64,000 nt of DNA from Theocolax elegans (taxonomy: Eukaryota > Arthropoda > Insecta > Hymenoptera > Cerocephalidae): assembly GCA_026168455.1 (NCBI GenBank), contig CM047431.1, forward strand, positions 56,784,539-56,848,538, written 5' to 3'. Shown one piece after another: positions 1 to 12,400 of the stretch; within the stretch, counting starts at the first letter, position 1; every line of letters begins with the position of its first letter. The position numbers were made by a program, and so were the translations under genes. Under the pieces are notes generated by a model, which did not search any database, was not told the origin of the DNA, and was given only the letters and a program-made list of their open reading frames with translations.

Positions 1-527
1 ATTACGTAATAAAAAAATTCTCATAACATTGATTAATGTGACATAATAACGTCGATATTATAACGTGAAGCGCTTAACTATCCTCTTACATTGCATAAAA
101 TTTCGAAAACAAAAAAGAAACCGGATTACCGAATACCATTAGAAGCTCCAAAACTCGGGTAAAAAAGAAAGAAAGAAAGAGTCAAACATCAATTAGGACT
201 ACATAACCTCCCTCGACACCTATAAAAAAAGGGTCATTACATAAGGCGCTAAATACGCATCCTCACTTTTTACCTGTAGGGTAAGCTATCCTTTTCTTTT
301 TTCCACAAGCAATTAAGAGCCAACGAAAGTCAGTCCCCCTTGTAATTATAACGCAATGCAGACGCATATTAACTCTACCGAACGCTACAAACATAATAAA
401 AAAAGAAGTCGAAAGGGGGGTGGGGAAGGCAGATGAGAGGGAGAGGGAAACAAAAACAAGGACCACTTCACGAATAATTTATCGATCGAGGGAGGCCATT
501 AAATTTCTTTCTTTCTTCTCTTTTTTT

Positions 528-547
528 CGTTCGTTCGTTCGTTCGTT
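528..547. repeat. (CGTT)n microsatellite
   Basis: Five tandem CGTT units following a T-rich run. Confidence 0.9.
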
Positions 548-2453
548 CTTCTTCTTCGACCTGTGTTAAACCGGTTTCGGGTGCTCGTCTCTCTTTCGGG
601 GAAACCCAAATGATAAATCTCGTTAGATTAAGCCAGTAGGATGATTACAAGTTTCGACTTATTAAACTTCTGGTTGCAATCACATTAATTATCGTTATTA
701 TAATTGCTACTATCCAATTTTCGGTTGCTTGTTTTTTTTTCTCGGCGATTAATCGTTTTTAAAAAATGAATTTATACTTGGTGACTACATACAAAACCAC
801 TGCAATTTTGCGATCCGCGCACACACTTCATTTTAGCTAATTGATCAGTTGTTAAATCAAGGAGGGATCGCACTAGCGAATTAAAATCAATAAGGGACAA
901 AGATGTTAAATTTTAAAAACACGAATGAATCGATTGCGCGAGAGATCGCAAGGGGATCGCAAAAATAACATTATCTTCCGCGTTATACGGTGTTACGTAA
1001 TTTTCGAATGTAATGGAGAGAAAAAGAACGTATCAATTTCAATCTGAATCAGATACGAGGCACCTTAAGTGAAAAGCCAATCAATATTCAAATATTCACT
1101 TCCCATTGGTGGATTATGATCGAATTGTCGGTTGTCAGAAAGTAAAATGGCTACTTAACGTTATTTTTTGGTTGTTCTCCTTGTATCGTCCACCATTACG
1201 CGAAAGCATCACTGACATTAATGGTATCAAAGCTCGGGGGCATCGTGGAAAAAGAAGGCACGTATTAGCGTATATATACATACATACGTATACACCCATT
1301 CGCCGATGCTGTTTCGAGATACGACAACATTATATCTTTACGTTCCTCCGTTCCTCGATCTGCGTCCAGGGATCGTCTAATCATTCCGGTCACGCACATC
1401 GGCTTTCAATCAAGCTATATAATATAAAACTATAAAATCCACGATATACAAGAAGGTTGAAGGATTAAGTTCTTATCTGTCGCAAATTCTTAACGTGTCA
1501 TGTTTCCTCGATAATAAAGCAACACAAAAATGTGGTAATAATAATAACTAGACCGTATATGTATATAATTATACACCGGATACTTATATTCACCGCGTGT
1601 ACATATATCGGATGGAAGCGGATAAAAATTTAATTATTTCGACGACGACACGACGACGCTCTACATTTTTCATCTGGGGCACACTCAGATAAGGGTGTTT
1701 AACAATTTAACAGTCAAATATTAGACGTCCAGATAAACGAGATATAAATGAATATAATGCTTTATTGATTCGTGATAAATAGCACTTGGTACAAGGTGAT
1801 ATTTTACGATGAAACGGTGTAATATTTAATTAACTCGAATTATTGTAATATTCTATTGTTTCGTATGGGCAAGCGGTAAAATTCGGAACGCAGGAGCAAA
1901 GGGTTAAACGGCGTTCAAGCCCATAAAAGTATGTGGAACTCTCTCATTACCCTTAATTTTTTTAATTACGCCACTCCACCGGGTATGGACGTTAATTTAA
2001 ACCATAAAAGAGTTTGTTCGTCATTACATGTGACATGTAGAGCGTACATCTAAATTTAATCTTAAACTGTGAATTCGAGGTAACAAACTAGCTGGAAGAC
2101 CGAGTTGATTCGTACGCTAACGATGATAAAATTCAGCCTGACACAATTACAGAAGAGAGAGAGCGAGAGAGAGATTCGCTTGTCTCTCTGCCTGCTTCTC
2201 CCTTTCTCTCCGGGTGCTCATTTCGAGTTACAGTAAATCGGACAAAATGCAGTAACGGTCCGAAATCTATTCCCTGCTCCTCCGAGGCTGGAAGATGTAA
2301 CCACCTCCCCAGGTTTATCGCGAGCTCTTATCTCAAACGAGGTAATTGTTAAATTCATCGACAAGCCCGTGTAGACAGAGTGTACGGAGGTACGGGTATA
2401 CCATACAGAGGAGAAGATCGAAGAACAATTTCTGCGGATCGCTAATTAACACG

Positions 2454-2483
2454 GACACCGACACCGACACCGACACCGACACC
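2454..2483. repeat. GACACC hexanucleotide repeat, five copies
   Basis: Five perfect head-to-tail copies of GACACC. In one + frame they encode Asp-Thr repeats, but that frame has no other protein-like character, so I treat it as a simple repeat. Confidence 0.9.
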
Positions 2484-2735
2484 TCTTCCGCGTCAACAAT
2501 CCTGTCCTCGAGGTTCAGGATAGACTCCGCGGCTGCGATCCGCGATTAATCATCACTCGGCGAATTTTTCCCCGGTAAAAGGACGCGAGGGGCTTTATTA
2601 CCGGTGTACGTGTGCTCGGTTAGCGAATAACAGGTCAGCGTTTGTTTCACCGCTAATTGCCAACAGAGGAGGCAGGCGCATTTGACGTAGCGGGAACCTG
2701 CTCTCCTGTCCCACAAACATCCGACTCGACCGTAC

Positions 2736-2738
<3 letters not shown>

Positions 2739-2788
<50 letters not shown>
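2739..2788. repeat. (TC)25 microsatellite
   Basis: Uninterrupted 50-bp TC tract. It explains the Ser-Leu and Arg-Glu repeat frames that run across it on both strands. Confidence 0.95.
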
Positions 2789-2790
<2 letters not shown>

Positions 2791-2855
2791 TCAATTCTTT
2801 TTGCCCAGACGCGCTCGTGTTCTGTTATGTCCGCTCGCGTAAAGAACCCAGCACG

Positions 2856-2881
2856 TCTCTCTCTCTCTCTCTCTCTCTCTT
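2856..2881. repeat. (TC)13 microsatellite
   Basis: A second TC tract, about 70 bp downstream of the longer one. Confidence 0.93.
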
Positions 2882-4047
2882 ACGGTTGTCCACTTTTTGT
2901 CACAGTTCGATGAGGCGCGAGGATTTGTACCAAATGTCAAGAGTTGTAACCGTTGGTACCAACTTTTCCTGGGTATATCGATTCCGATTAAATTTGTTAC
3001 GGGCATGCATCCATTCCGATCCACTCCTTGACGCATTCGCTCACTTCTTTGACGATTATTCATCCTCTGCCGATCCTGCGTCGTATATACGTATCAAGCA
3101 TACACGTGTTTGCTTTTAGAATGCAACGACTACTTGGAGATAATTACCGAAGTCCGGAAATATGCGGATTAACATTTACACGAAAATTTTAATGGACAAC
3201 GGTTCTCAAATTCATATTTACATAGATGTATACAAATTTACAAACACAAAGATTTAACTTCCTTAGTTCCGTGTTGTATATAGATACACTGTAAATCTAA
3301 CTAATGTTAATGATTACAATCGTCTAATCCGACAATGTCTGACACCGATATATTTATTTACTTTTCTAATATGCATTATATTTATTATTTCATGACTATG
3401 ATCTCATATGCATTTTATAACTATTTATGTGGAAGCAATGCCTGAAGCGACCATTTGTTAATTTTATCGAAAAATAGTGTTTTTATTTTATTTTTGTAAT
3501 ATAAAATAAACCATTTGCTTTCACTATCGATCCATTAGATATCAAATCAAGAGTTCATTACCCTTCGGTTATTAGTGTTCACCCATCTGTCAAATATTGT
3601 ATTAGTTTCGTACGACTTTAGATTACGTTCAACAAATTATTTAGAATCATAAATTATTATAAATTTAATTAAAGGCAATGAACTTGTAGAATTTCCTAAA
3701 TAAGTGCCATTTTTCAATTACATCGAGTACTTTAAATCGGTGAAGTAGCTAGAAAAGGTCGAAGAGAGGTGATGGGACCCTTTAAAAATAATGTCCTCCA
3801 CGTGATTCATAATTAAAAGATCGTGGCCATCGGCCCTCGAAATACGAGCATCAAGTAAAATATATACCAAGAGCTTTGTGTCGGGAATGATTGGAGAGGG
3901 CAGTGTTGGGTTCTAACCAAGAAGAGAGCCATCCATGTAAATATCATCGAGCGAAAGCTAATCGCATTCGCAGTTCGCACCCCTTTTGGCGTCGTAGACC
4001 ACCCCCTTTTCGTTGAACAGCAAGGTGGCTTTAGGTATTTATCGGAG

Positions 4048-4330
4048 GTGGACAATGCGTCGTTAAAGCCGCGCCCGGGCACCGACGGGAACGACGGGAA
4101 CGACGGGAGCGACGGTAACGGCTCTAAAAATAACCCGGGCACAATACCCGGAAGGGCGCGTGGCCGACCGGAAGGTTGCATGCCAGATGGGCGCTCGGCC
4201 GTACGCGGGTTTAACCTGCGTCTGCGTGCTCGAGCTTCTAATGAGAGATCCCACTGATATCGGAGAGAGTGAGAGAGGGAGGGAGAGAGGAAGGGGAACC
4301 GATCGCTTTATCTGCTCACTCGAGTGTAAT
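4048..4330. other. GC-rich patch with GACGGGAAC-type repeats
   Basis: The patch contains repeated CGACGGGAA-like units, two CCCGGGCAC/CCCGGGCAC-like motifs and many CpGs, in sharp contrast to the AT-rich surroundings. Open frames exist on both strands but have no domain. It could be a regulatory element or an unannotated exon; I cannot tell which. Confidence 0.3.
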
Positions 4331-5284
4331 GGGATTCGATGGTGAATAAGTTGCGTTTATTAGCCTATAGGCTAAACTCCGAACGTAACCCTCCTTTTCG
4401 CAACCTACTCGGTTATTTCTCTTTTTCCTGCTTTAACTCTCGGATAATCTATATTTTATCATTATAACTCGATATCTCAATGTTCTGTATTACTATTATA
4501 TTTGTTAAAAACAAAAAAGAATTATCTCTCGAGATGTATCTGAGATCGTTGGACGAAATGCATCATAATGCATCATAATCACGAGATAAAATTCGTATAT
4601 GAACAATGAAACGTATGAATTTTTCGGAGGAAATATTTGACGAGTTAGGTATTAAAAGATCCGAAACTATTACTATCCGAGTAGAGGTATGCGTATATAT
4701 CTGGTAAAGGATCGCATCAACATGTATTTATGTAGACACGAGTTTAGCTCTCTTTAGAACGTTAAAGTCTATACATATATCGCGAGTTTACAGTGCATTA
4801 CTGAAGAGGAGAATTTCGACTTGGTGGCCACCCGCCGTGAAACCTCCATGAGGCGCCAAGATACGCGATGATGCTCCAGGGCTATTTCAAGGTATACATT
4901 TTTTGTTCTTCGTGTTTGCACGCGGGCAATACGGTTACCTTTCTTTCTTTGTGCTCAAGGCGTTTATAACAATGTGGTACCGTTTTATAGATTTTTTTTT
5001 AACTTGCACTTCTTTCCTTCCTTTTCTACATAAAGGAACGCTGGTTCATGGAATTTTTAATTATGTCTGTATTTATTTTTTATTCTACTGAAAGAGTAAG
5101 AAAAAGAACGTATTTCTTCTATTTTTCTTTTGATCAAAATTTTCATTCTTAAGGCATCTAAGCAGATTTTTCTTTTGGAATGGCTTTTTTAGGTTGATGG
5201 TATAGGGAAAATATAACATATTTCACCAGAATTAGGCCAACTTATCGTTCAGTTTTTAGGTATGATATAATTAAAATATCTTAA

Positions 5285-5907
5285 GAGGAGAAGCCTGGGT
5301 CAAAATTAAAAAATATATAAATTAATTATTTATTATACGAATTGCACTTCATCGCTTACCGCAAGATATACCTCGGGAACCACTTTATCGAATCAACTTA
5401 AATTTTAACTGCAACAGCAAGATATAATTTTAATCCATTTAATTAAAACATAATTAGAGAAAGCTATTTGAGTTATTTATTTAAAAAATGATTTATCCAC
5501 TTTTTAATTACTAATTATAATATTTTTTAATTCTATTTCATTGAAGTAAATTAAATCAACGTTTAGTTGTTACCATATTAAAATTTGAAGCCTATTTGAT
5601 GAAGTGACTTTTTAAGATATCTTATGAAAATATCTCTACGTTGAAGTTTCATGATACGGATTACGATAATTAATTAAAATTCTCTGGTATAGTAATCAAA
5701 GAGTTAGCCATGTGACCAAACATGACCAATAAATCCGTAACTAGTGATAAATGGTTGAAAAATTAAATTTTTACTAGGGTATGTTTGATATAAATCGATA
5801 ATAACACAGTTTATTTAAAAAACTATTTAATACGCATTGCATAATAAATAATTAATTATATATATAATAAAATACTGTTTTGTAAATTTTAACTCGGGCA
5901 CGTCCTC
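5285..5907. mobile_element. MITE with TTAA flanks and about 75-bp terminal inverted repeats
   Basis: The ends are inverted: TTAAGAGGA followed by a CCTGGGTCAAAATT-like block on the left, and the reverse complement (TTAAGAGGA, CCCGAGTTAAAATT) on the right. The similarity continues inward to a shared AATTAATTATTTATTAT block. TTAA lies at both outer ends (5281-5284 and 5908-5911), as expected of the target duplication of piggyBac or Kolobok type elements. There is no transposase frame inside, so it is a non-autonomous copy. The arms are diverged, which suggests age. Confidence 0.6.
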
Positions 5908-6234
5908 TTAAAACTCGATTAAAATATTGAAATTTAAAAAATATTTATGTTCCGGAAAATGATTGCCCCAAAGAATAAAATTACAATAATTATAATTGAT
6001 AATATATAACTAAATTAACGATACGACGAATGTACATTTATTTTAATGTATACGTGTACACTACATACATATAATGACGACAGAGAGAAAAGGCAGAAAG
6101 AATCGATTACGCAATCATAACGTTATTATAATTATTTTATCATACCCCAAAAAGTGTCGTATGTGTACGTAAGGATAAGTAAAGTTTTGCATGTATGTGC
6201 GTATATGTTTACGTATGGTACATACACCCGCAAG

Positions 6235-6284
6235 TATAAAAGTATGTGAACGAGGACACCCGCATTTGTTTTTTGAGAGTCAGT
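6235..6284 (+). promoter_or_regulatory. Candidate core promoter of the protease gene
   Basis: A TATAAAAG box starts at 6235. A site 30 bases downstream (about 6264, GCATTT) would be the expected start position. A closer match to the arthropod initiator, TCAGT, lies at 6280-6284, about 47 bases from the TATA box, which is longer than usual. The signal-peptide exon follows at 6418, giving a 5' UTR of about 135-155 nt. The start site is an inference; RNA ends would fix it. Confidence 0.45.
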
Positions 6285-6407
6285 AAGCAACAAGACGTAG
6301 ACGCGCGTACAGTATAAAATAAGGATAAAAATAAGTGTATTCGATACATTTACAGTGTCACGTGTCGTCTAAAAATAAAATTTTTTTTTCTCTGCTGCTA
6401 ATTTTTA

Positions 6408-6410
6408 ATG
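6408..6410 (+). promoter_or_regulatory. Out-of-frame upstream AUG (uORF start)
   Basis: This ATG lies 10 bases before the chosen start codon, in another frame. In the spliced message its frame would run 54 codons across exons 1-2 and stop at TGA 17368-17370 in exon 3. Its context (TTTTTAATGT) is weaker at +4 than that of the main start (GACAATGG), so leaky scanning is likely. Confidence 0.4.
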
Positions 6411-6417
6411 TACGACA

Positions 6418-6490
6418 ATGGATACTCTTTTACGTTTGCTATACGTTATTTCTATTTCCAGTATTTCACCAACGTTTGTTGCCGCGATAT
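6418..6490 (+). CDS. Protease exon 1 (signal peptide)
   Basis: Starts MDTLLRLLYVISIS and ends ...FVAAI plus one base, followed by a strong GTGAGT donor. A hydrophobic core and an Ala-rich end suit signal-peptidase cleavage. Phase 1 matches the acceptor of exon 2 (T + AC gives Tyr). The ATG has A at -3 and G at +4. The join to exon 2 spans 10,728 nt and rests on phase and biology, not on RNA. Confidence 0.65.
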
Positions 6491-9400
6491 GTGAGTTGAT
6501 TTTAAATATTTTTTTTTAATTTTATTAGTTCTACCAACAAGTATAAAGTTTTATAAATGTATATTCAATTTTAAATTTATTATTATTGAAATACAACAAT
6601 TTATTCGTTTATATACGATAAGGTACGTTGAGAGCCTGCAGTTTGCAACTTTGCCGCACGGTTTTTGCAATACACTTACAACTACGTTGCTAAACGTGCA
6701 TGATTTATTTGAACAGTATATTGTATAAAAATACATTTACATTTAATACTGTACGCGAAAAATCGATTTATATATTTACAAATAAAGATGAAAGTCAATT
6801 TTACCGATTTACCGATAGATATACAATTTCGTAATCTCACCCTATTTATCTCTAAAGTATATCGATAATGACTTTCGAAATGTTTATAAACTACTGATAT
6901 AATTTAAATAAATTAACGTAAGGTTAAACCGCAATGGAAATAAATAACGAGCCCACGAGGAAAAATATAAAAACCTGTTGCGCAGGATACACCCTGCCAT
7001 AACTTTGAATTAAAACGATCCTTGGACAAATTTTTTTTTTGCATCGCGAAAAATCAATAAATCTCAGAATTTTCATTATAGTTATATAATTAAAAATAAA
7101 AGAAAAAAGTGGGGAAAAAAGAGGAATCCGAAATAACCTTAACTTTGAAACTGGATCGTATCGAGGCGAACCGGCGACATAAATATATCTTACCCCTATA
7201 CGATTACAGCCCTACGGTTTTATACGAGGCCGAATGCAAAACGACGCCAGCTTATCATCATTCGAGACCAGCACTTTTCCGCATTATCGTCCCTCGTAAA
7301 CATGACGAGAGAGAGACAGAGAGGACCTCGTACCTGTACGTGTCTAGTGGAATTCCGTTCATACGTTGGATCTATTGATTTAAATATCGATCGGCAAGAC
7401 CATTGGAAAAATTGACGATTGTATTACGGGATGGCCAATTAGCATTGTACAATTGTGATAGCATATTACGAGAACGTTTGGTGAAAGCAACTTTTCATTT
7501 ATTTTTTTTTTTTATTGAAATAGACTTAAGAATTATCAACGAGATTGAATGGCGTGACTCGGTTAGACTTTTGTTGTACTCGTGACTTACAATTAGTTTA
7601 CATCTTTCGATTACTTCTGAGACACGAAAATCTGGTTCCGTTAAATAGTTTTGTAATCGTTTGTACAATTGGTTTTACGATCGGCATAATTTACTAATCT
7701 AATAATACGAACATATAATATTGCTTATAAACTGTGCGTCCAGTTAATTCTAATACTCCAAAAAGAATGTTCCTAATCTTCATTACTATGTGACTAAATC
7801 CGTGTACCAGAGACTGCTCTAAGATATTACAAAAAAAAAAAAAATTCTCCGCAGCAAAATGTAAAATGTACCACGCAATCTTATTAATTAACCAGGCGGC
7901 TATATATCTCGATCCATTACCGCAAATCATCAGGGATAGAAAGAGACTCGGTTCCAATTATTTCACCATGCCTGCGGTGATGAAGAGATACGAGCAACAT
8001 ACAAAAAAAACCAACTCCACTTTGAATACGTATTGGCTCTTTTATACTGAATATTGAAATTCACACGCGGACCCTTTACCATAATTTTTTACTTCTTCTT
8101 TTAGAAATTGGTAATTAACGTTTATTCGATTTAACACATACCGAGATATATCTATATATGATGCACGGAATTCCGCATTAAAAATCGAATTTGCTGCGAG
8201 TAGATTGATATTTGTTGTATTTTGGGTAACGGCTATTAATGTCAAAAGAGTGTAATTAAAAATTAAACAATTTATTTGTACCTACGAGATAATAGCACAA
8301 TTTATACAAAAAAAGATAAAGGTTTTCATTGATAAAGCTCTTTATATTTCATCAAAAATTATAATATTATTACTATTGAAAAAATGTTATAAATATGAAA
8401 TTGATTTGTACAATTTGATATAAATATAGTAAAAAGTATTATATTCCGTACGTAAAGTATACATAGAATATATTTATTGACGAAAATTTTAAAAAAATTT
8501 GTAAAATCTATTTACCAGAATTACGTTAAGTTCTGCACAGATATAAGGTACAATTGTTTATTTGCTTTGTTTATTTTAATATTAGGTATATAAGTACTTA
8601 TACCAGACCCTGCACCAACAGATAACTACGTTTATCTCTGTGGAGGTTTGCATGATTTGTGCTGTACTTTTATATAAATTCTTTTCTGGTTAAATAAATA
8701 AAAACAAATAAAGTAGGACAGACTTGGCTGCTAAATACTACTACGACTCGTGCAAAAATTACTATGTAATAAAGTAAAAATTATGTTATAGTAAAATCTT
8801 ATAAAATTCTGGAAGTATTTATTGCATAAACTGTAATTTATATTTTATTTGATATCACATTTTATTAGAATATAAATATCAATAACAATACTTAACATCA
8901 TTTCTCCTTAAACGAAACGCAGTCAAATGTTTTTAAGATTAGTTATTTAAGTGTATAGGTTAACATATAACAGTTGCTATTGAAATTTAAGAGATGTTAA
9001 ATATGCATACGCTTGAAACTTGTTATATGCTTGTTTTCAGAATAAGTAAATACGACAATTTTTACAGATTTTCTTTTTGATTAACGATGTGCGATAGTCA
9101 ATATTTATCCTCTCTACCTTATCGGAAAACGCAAAATAAAACAGTATGTGAAAATAAATCAGAAGAGGCGCATTTGTTTGTCAATAATCTAATTATGTGC
9201 TGAATTTGAAACAGAAATATTATTGCATTGTCGAGAAAAATCTTAACAACAAATGTGAACCTAACCTCAACGAGATGGAAAGATTTGATATTTGTTGGTA
9301 AGAATTTTCTCGAAAACGCAATAATATTTTAATCTGAAACCCAGTACACAGTTAATTATCGATAAACGAAAGCGTCTCTTCTCTTATTTTTCCTCATACT

Positions 9401-12400
9401 TTTTTATTCTTTTATTAACCCATTACTGGCGAGGCGAACATTTCGTAGTCGATTGATTTTTTGGCTTTGCAAAGCTATGACTAACTAAACGTTATTGGGG
9501 GAAACATTTTCTTAAGTCTATTCAATTTTATGATGTAAGCAACAATTTGTTCGTAAAATATAATTAACAAAACCTACTGATACTGCATCCTTAAGTTGTA
9601 GGATATATATGTATATATATATATATATATATGGTTGATACCAAATATTTTCAAAATGGCGAATCTTTTTTTTTTTTTTGAAAATTCATTTCAAGTGGTA
9701 GTCATCATAGATTTTTTGAGGTTGTTTATTTTAAATTTCATGTCAAATTTTCAGTTTTCGAAATAGTGGACCCAACAGAGCCGTCATTATCCAAAATAGT
9801 TTATTTGCTTATTCACAGGTCCAACATTCTGATAAATGAAAAACTGACATAAAATTTGAAATCAGCACCCTCCAATCATTAATATATATATGTATTGCAT
9901 CATCAGTAGGTTTTTCAAATCTAACCACGGATTCGGAAAGAGCAGGTCTTTTTGCTTAAGTAAATGTTTCTCTCAATAATGTTAAGTTAGTCGTAGCTTT
10001 GCAAAGACAAAAAATCAATAGACTATGAAATATCCGCTTCGCTGATAATGGGTCATCAAAAATTGAAACCCCTTAATTTATTATAAAGCGACGCATAAGT
10101 GCAACAATTAAGCACATCACACATAATTTTCACTTTTTATATAAAATTTTGAACCGAAATTATAAAAACAAGCGAATGTTAATATTTTACGCGGAACATT
10201 TGGGTTAATTACAATTGATTTTTCTCTTCGTGCATGCATGCATTTTTGATGAAAAGTAATGAAATTAGATATAATGGGTATGGATAAATTCCATCGAAAA
10301 GTCGCACATTAAATATATTATGTTAGTTCATCAAGTTCGACATCGACTGGATCCTCTCTATTAAGTTTTTACAGAAATTTATTTTATATTTTGACCGTGT
10401 AATATAATATAATTCGTAAATATTAATTGTGTCAAATATAAATTTCTGAATTTCTAGACGGACGAAATATTATCGACGTCTGAAGTATTCATATGAAGTG
10501 TAGAATAATGAAGATTGTAAATTTTATTGAAGCGGCATTACTCAAACCAAAGGTGAGTTAAGATACAAGCCGAATTTAAGCAAAATTTGCTTGAACCAAG
10601 TGAATAAAAAGATAGGAAAATCCAAGGATTAAAAATAGAGGAAAAGTAAAAAAAGAAAAAAGTGTCGGATGTAAATGAGAGATCGTTAAAAAAAGTAAGT
10701 GCGCGAAGGTGTGCTCGACTTGGGGCGCATAACTCGAGCGAATCGTCGCATTAAACTACATTATTAAGACGTAGCTGGTGGATTAGTTTACGCCCTGTTT
10801 GTAAGGCCTGCCGCTTCATGAATACCAGATAATGAAATTACCGAGCCCAGGCAAATCTGTGAGCGCTCCTCCTTTAAACTCGGCTCATCCACTGAACTAA
10901 ATTAAAAGCTATAGGGTAAAATTGAAAAATGCCCTGATACCGAGGAAATGTGCTGCTATTACCCGGCATAAGCAATCTTTGAAACGACCTGGACGATTAA
11001 TCCACGCGCAACGCACTATATACTCCTCTATTGTCCTTTACGTCGTGCATTTTCATGCATCGACCCTTTTGTTTCTTCCTGTTCGCGAGTGCAAGCTCGT
11101 TTTGGTTAAATTTCAATTCAAACGCAATTCTCAGGAATTGTGGTGATGCATTTCTGGAGGTGACGGAATCGACCTCACCGATTCTGATAAATTGACGAGT
11201 GCATTTCAAAAGAGGACACACAATTAGAACTCGAAGAGGAAAAATATAACTTAGCATTTTCTGTATATATACCTATATCTTCGAGATTCATGTAAATCAT
11301 TTGATGACCGAGTGAATATTACAAAGAAAACGAAAAAATTAAAATTACGTCGAGTTGTCCGTAGAATTGTTGATACAGCATTACAAATTGTAAATTAAAC
11401 GGAATAGTCGACCGTCCCTTAAGGAATAAAAGAACATTACCATATTTTAATATCCCAGAATACGATAAAAATTTAAACAGATATTCTTTGAATTTGAGAA
11501 TCCTCGTTCCCTCGTGATTTTAAAAGATTCAAATAAGCAATTTCAAAATTTGCCAACTCGAGTACGATGGAACATATTTTCTTAATGATAACACACGACG
11601 TTATCGTGACACGTGTTACGACAAGATTGCGAAATATTAAATTCACGAGCGTTCACCACTCAAAATATTACGAATGATAATTGTAAGAATCTCTCTTCTT
11701 CTTTTTATTCTCGTTCAAACGAGACAATATTATACACGTAAGAGTCGAGAACTGCCAGACGAATAAAAAAAACGTAGCAATTCCCAATGAATCAATACAG
11801 CGAGTTATGAAACTCTTATCTCGAAACAATATCGGGTGCATCCGACGCCTCAACATCTACTCGCATCCGTCTGAATTTCAAATCTACATCTCTTATGAAA
11901 CACAACCAACTTCAAATCTCTTAAGGAAAATTGAGGGAAAGAGAAACAGAAAGAGAGAGAGGTAGAGAGAACGAAACGTGTATTTAAATTCACAACAGCT
12001 GATATATCGAACTCAACATCCCGATGTTTTAAGAACGATTGTACAGTCAAAACCGAATGTATTAAAAAAAATTGTTCACATCCGTCCGACGAAATGTTGA
12101 TAAAGTAAAAATGTAGCGAATGTCTATGTAGAAAAATTGGTGTACGCATTGAAAATTAAATGTACCTTAACGCGCACGAGAAAACATTTGATTTTCAAAT
12201 CAGATAAACAGAAGCGTGGTGTGCTTTTTGAAAGGATGTTTCAAACTTTTCGAAAAAGAATATTTTTCGCGTGTCCCATTGAAGTACAAATAAAGTTATA
12301 TTTACAAAAAAAAGTTGAAAATATCTTTTCCGAAAAACAATTTTATTTTTCTGTTCTCGAGTGAATGCTTTGTAAAGAAGTATCAACTGTAGTATTAAAG

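Larger units (their letters stand above)
1..5280. other. Upstream non-coding DNA, no gene seen
   Basis: I find no convincing exon here. Open frames are short, have no recognisable domain, and several run through microsatellites. The stretch holds simple repeats (listed separately), a GC-richer patch near 4.05-4.33 kb and otherwise AT-rich sequence. It may be the upstream flank of the protease gene or an intron of a neighbour; the sequence does not decide. Confidence 0.5.
9081..10076. mobile_element. TTAA-flanked fold-back MITE, copy 1, interrupted by a second MITE
   Basis: This copy lies between TTAA 9081-9084 and TTAA 10073-10076. Its two parts (9085-9418 and 10053-10072) together match the uninterrupted copy at 15334-15702. 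The match begins ATAGTCAATATTTATCCT and ends at TCAAAAATTGA...CCC. The element is palindromic: AATATTATTGC...CGAGAAAA near 9216-9240 is mirrored near 9299-9331. It has no coding capacity. The break at 9419-10052 is the nested element described separately. Confidence 0.6.

Noticed and set aside
2546..3119. Frames with long Ser-Leu or Arg-Glu repeats on both strands
   Set aside because: They are read through (TC)n tracts and have no protein features outside them.
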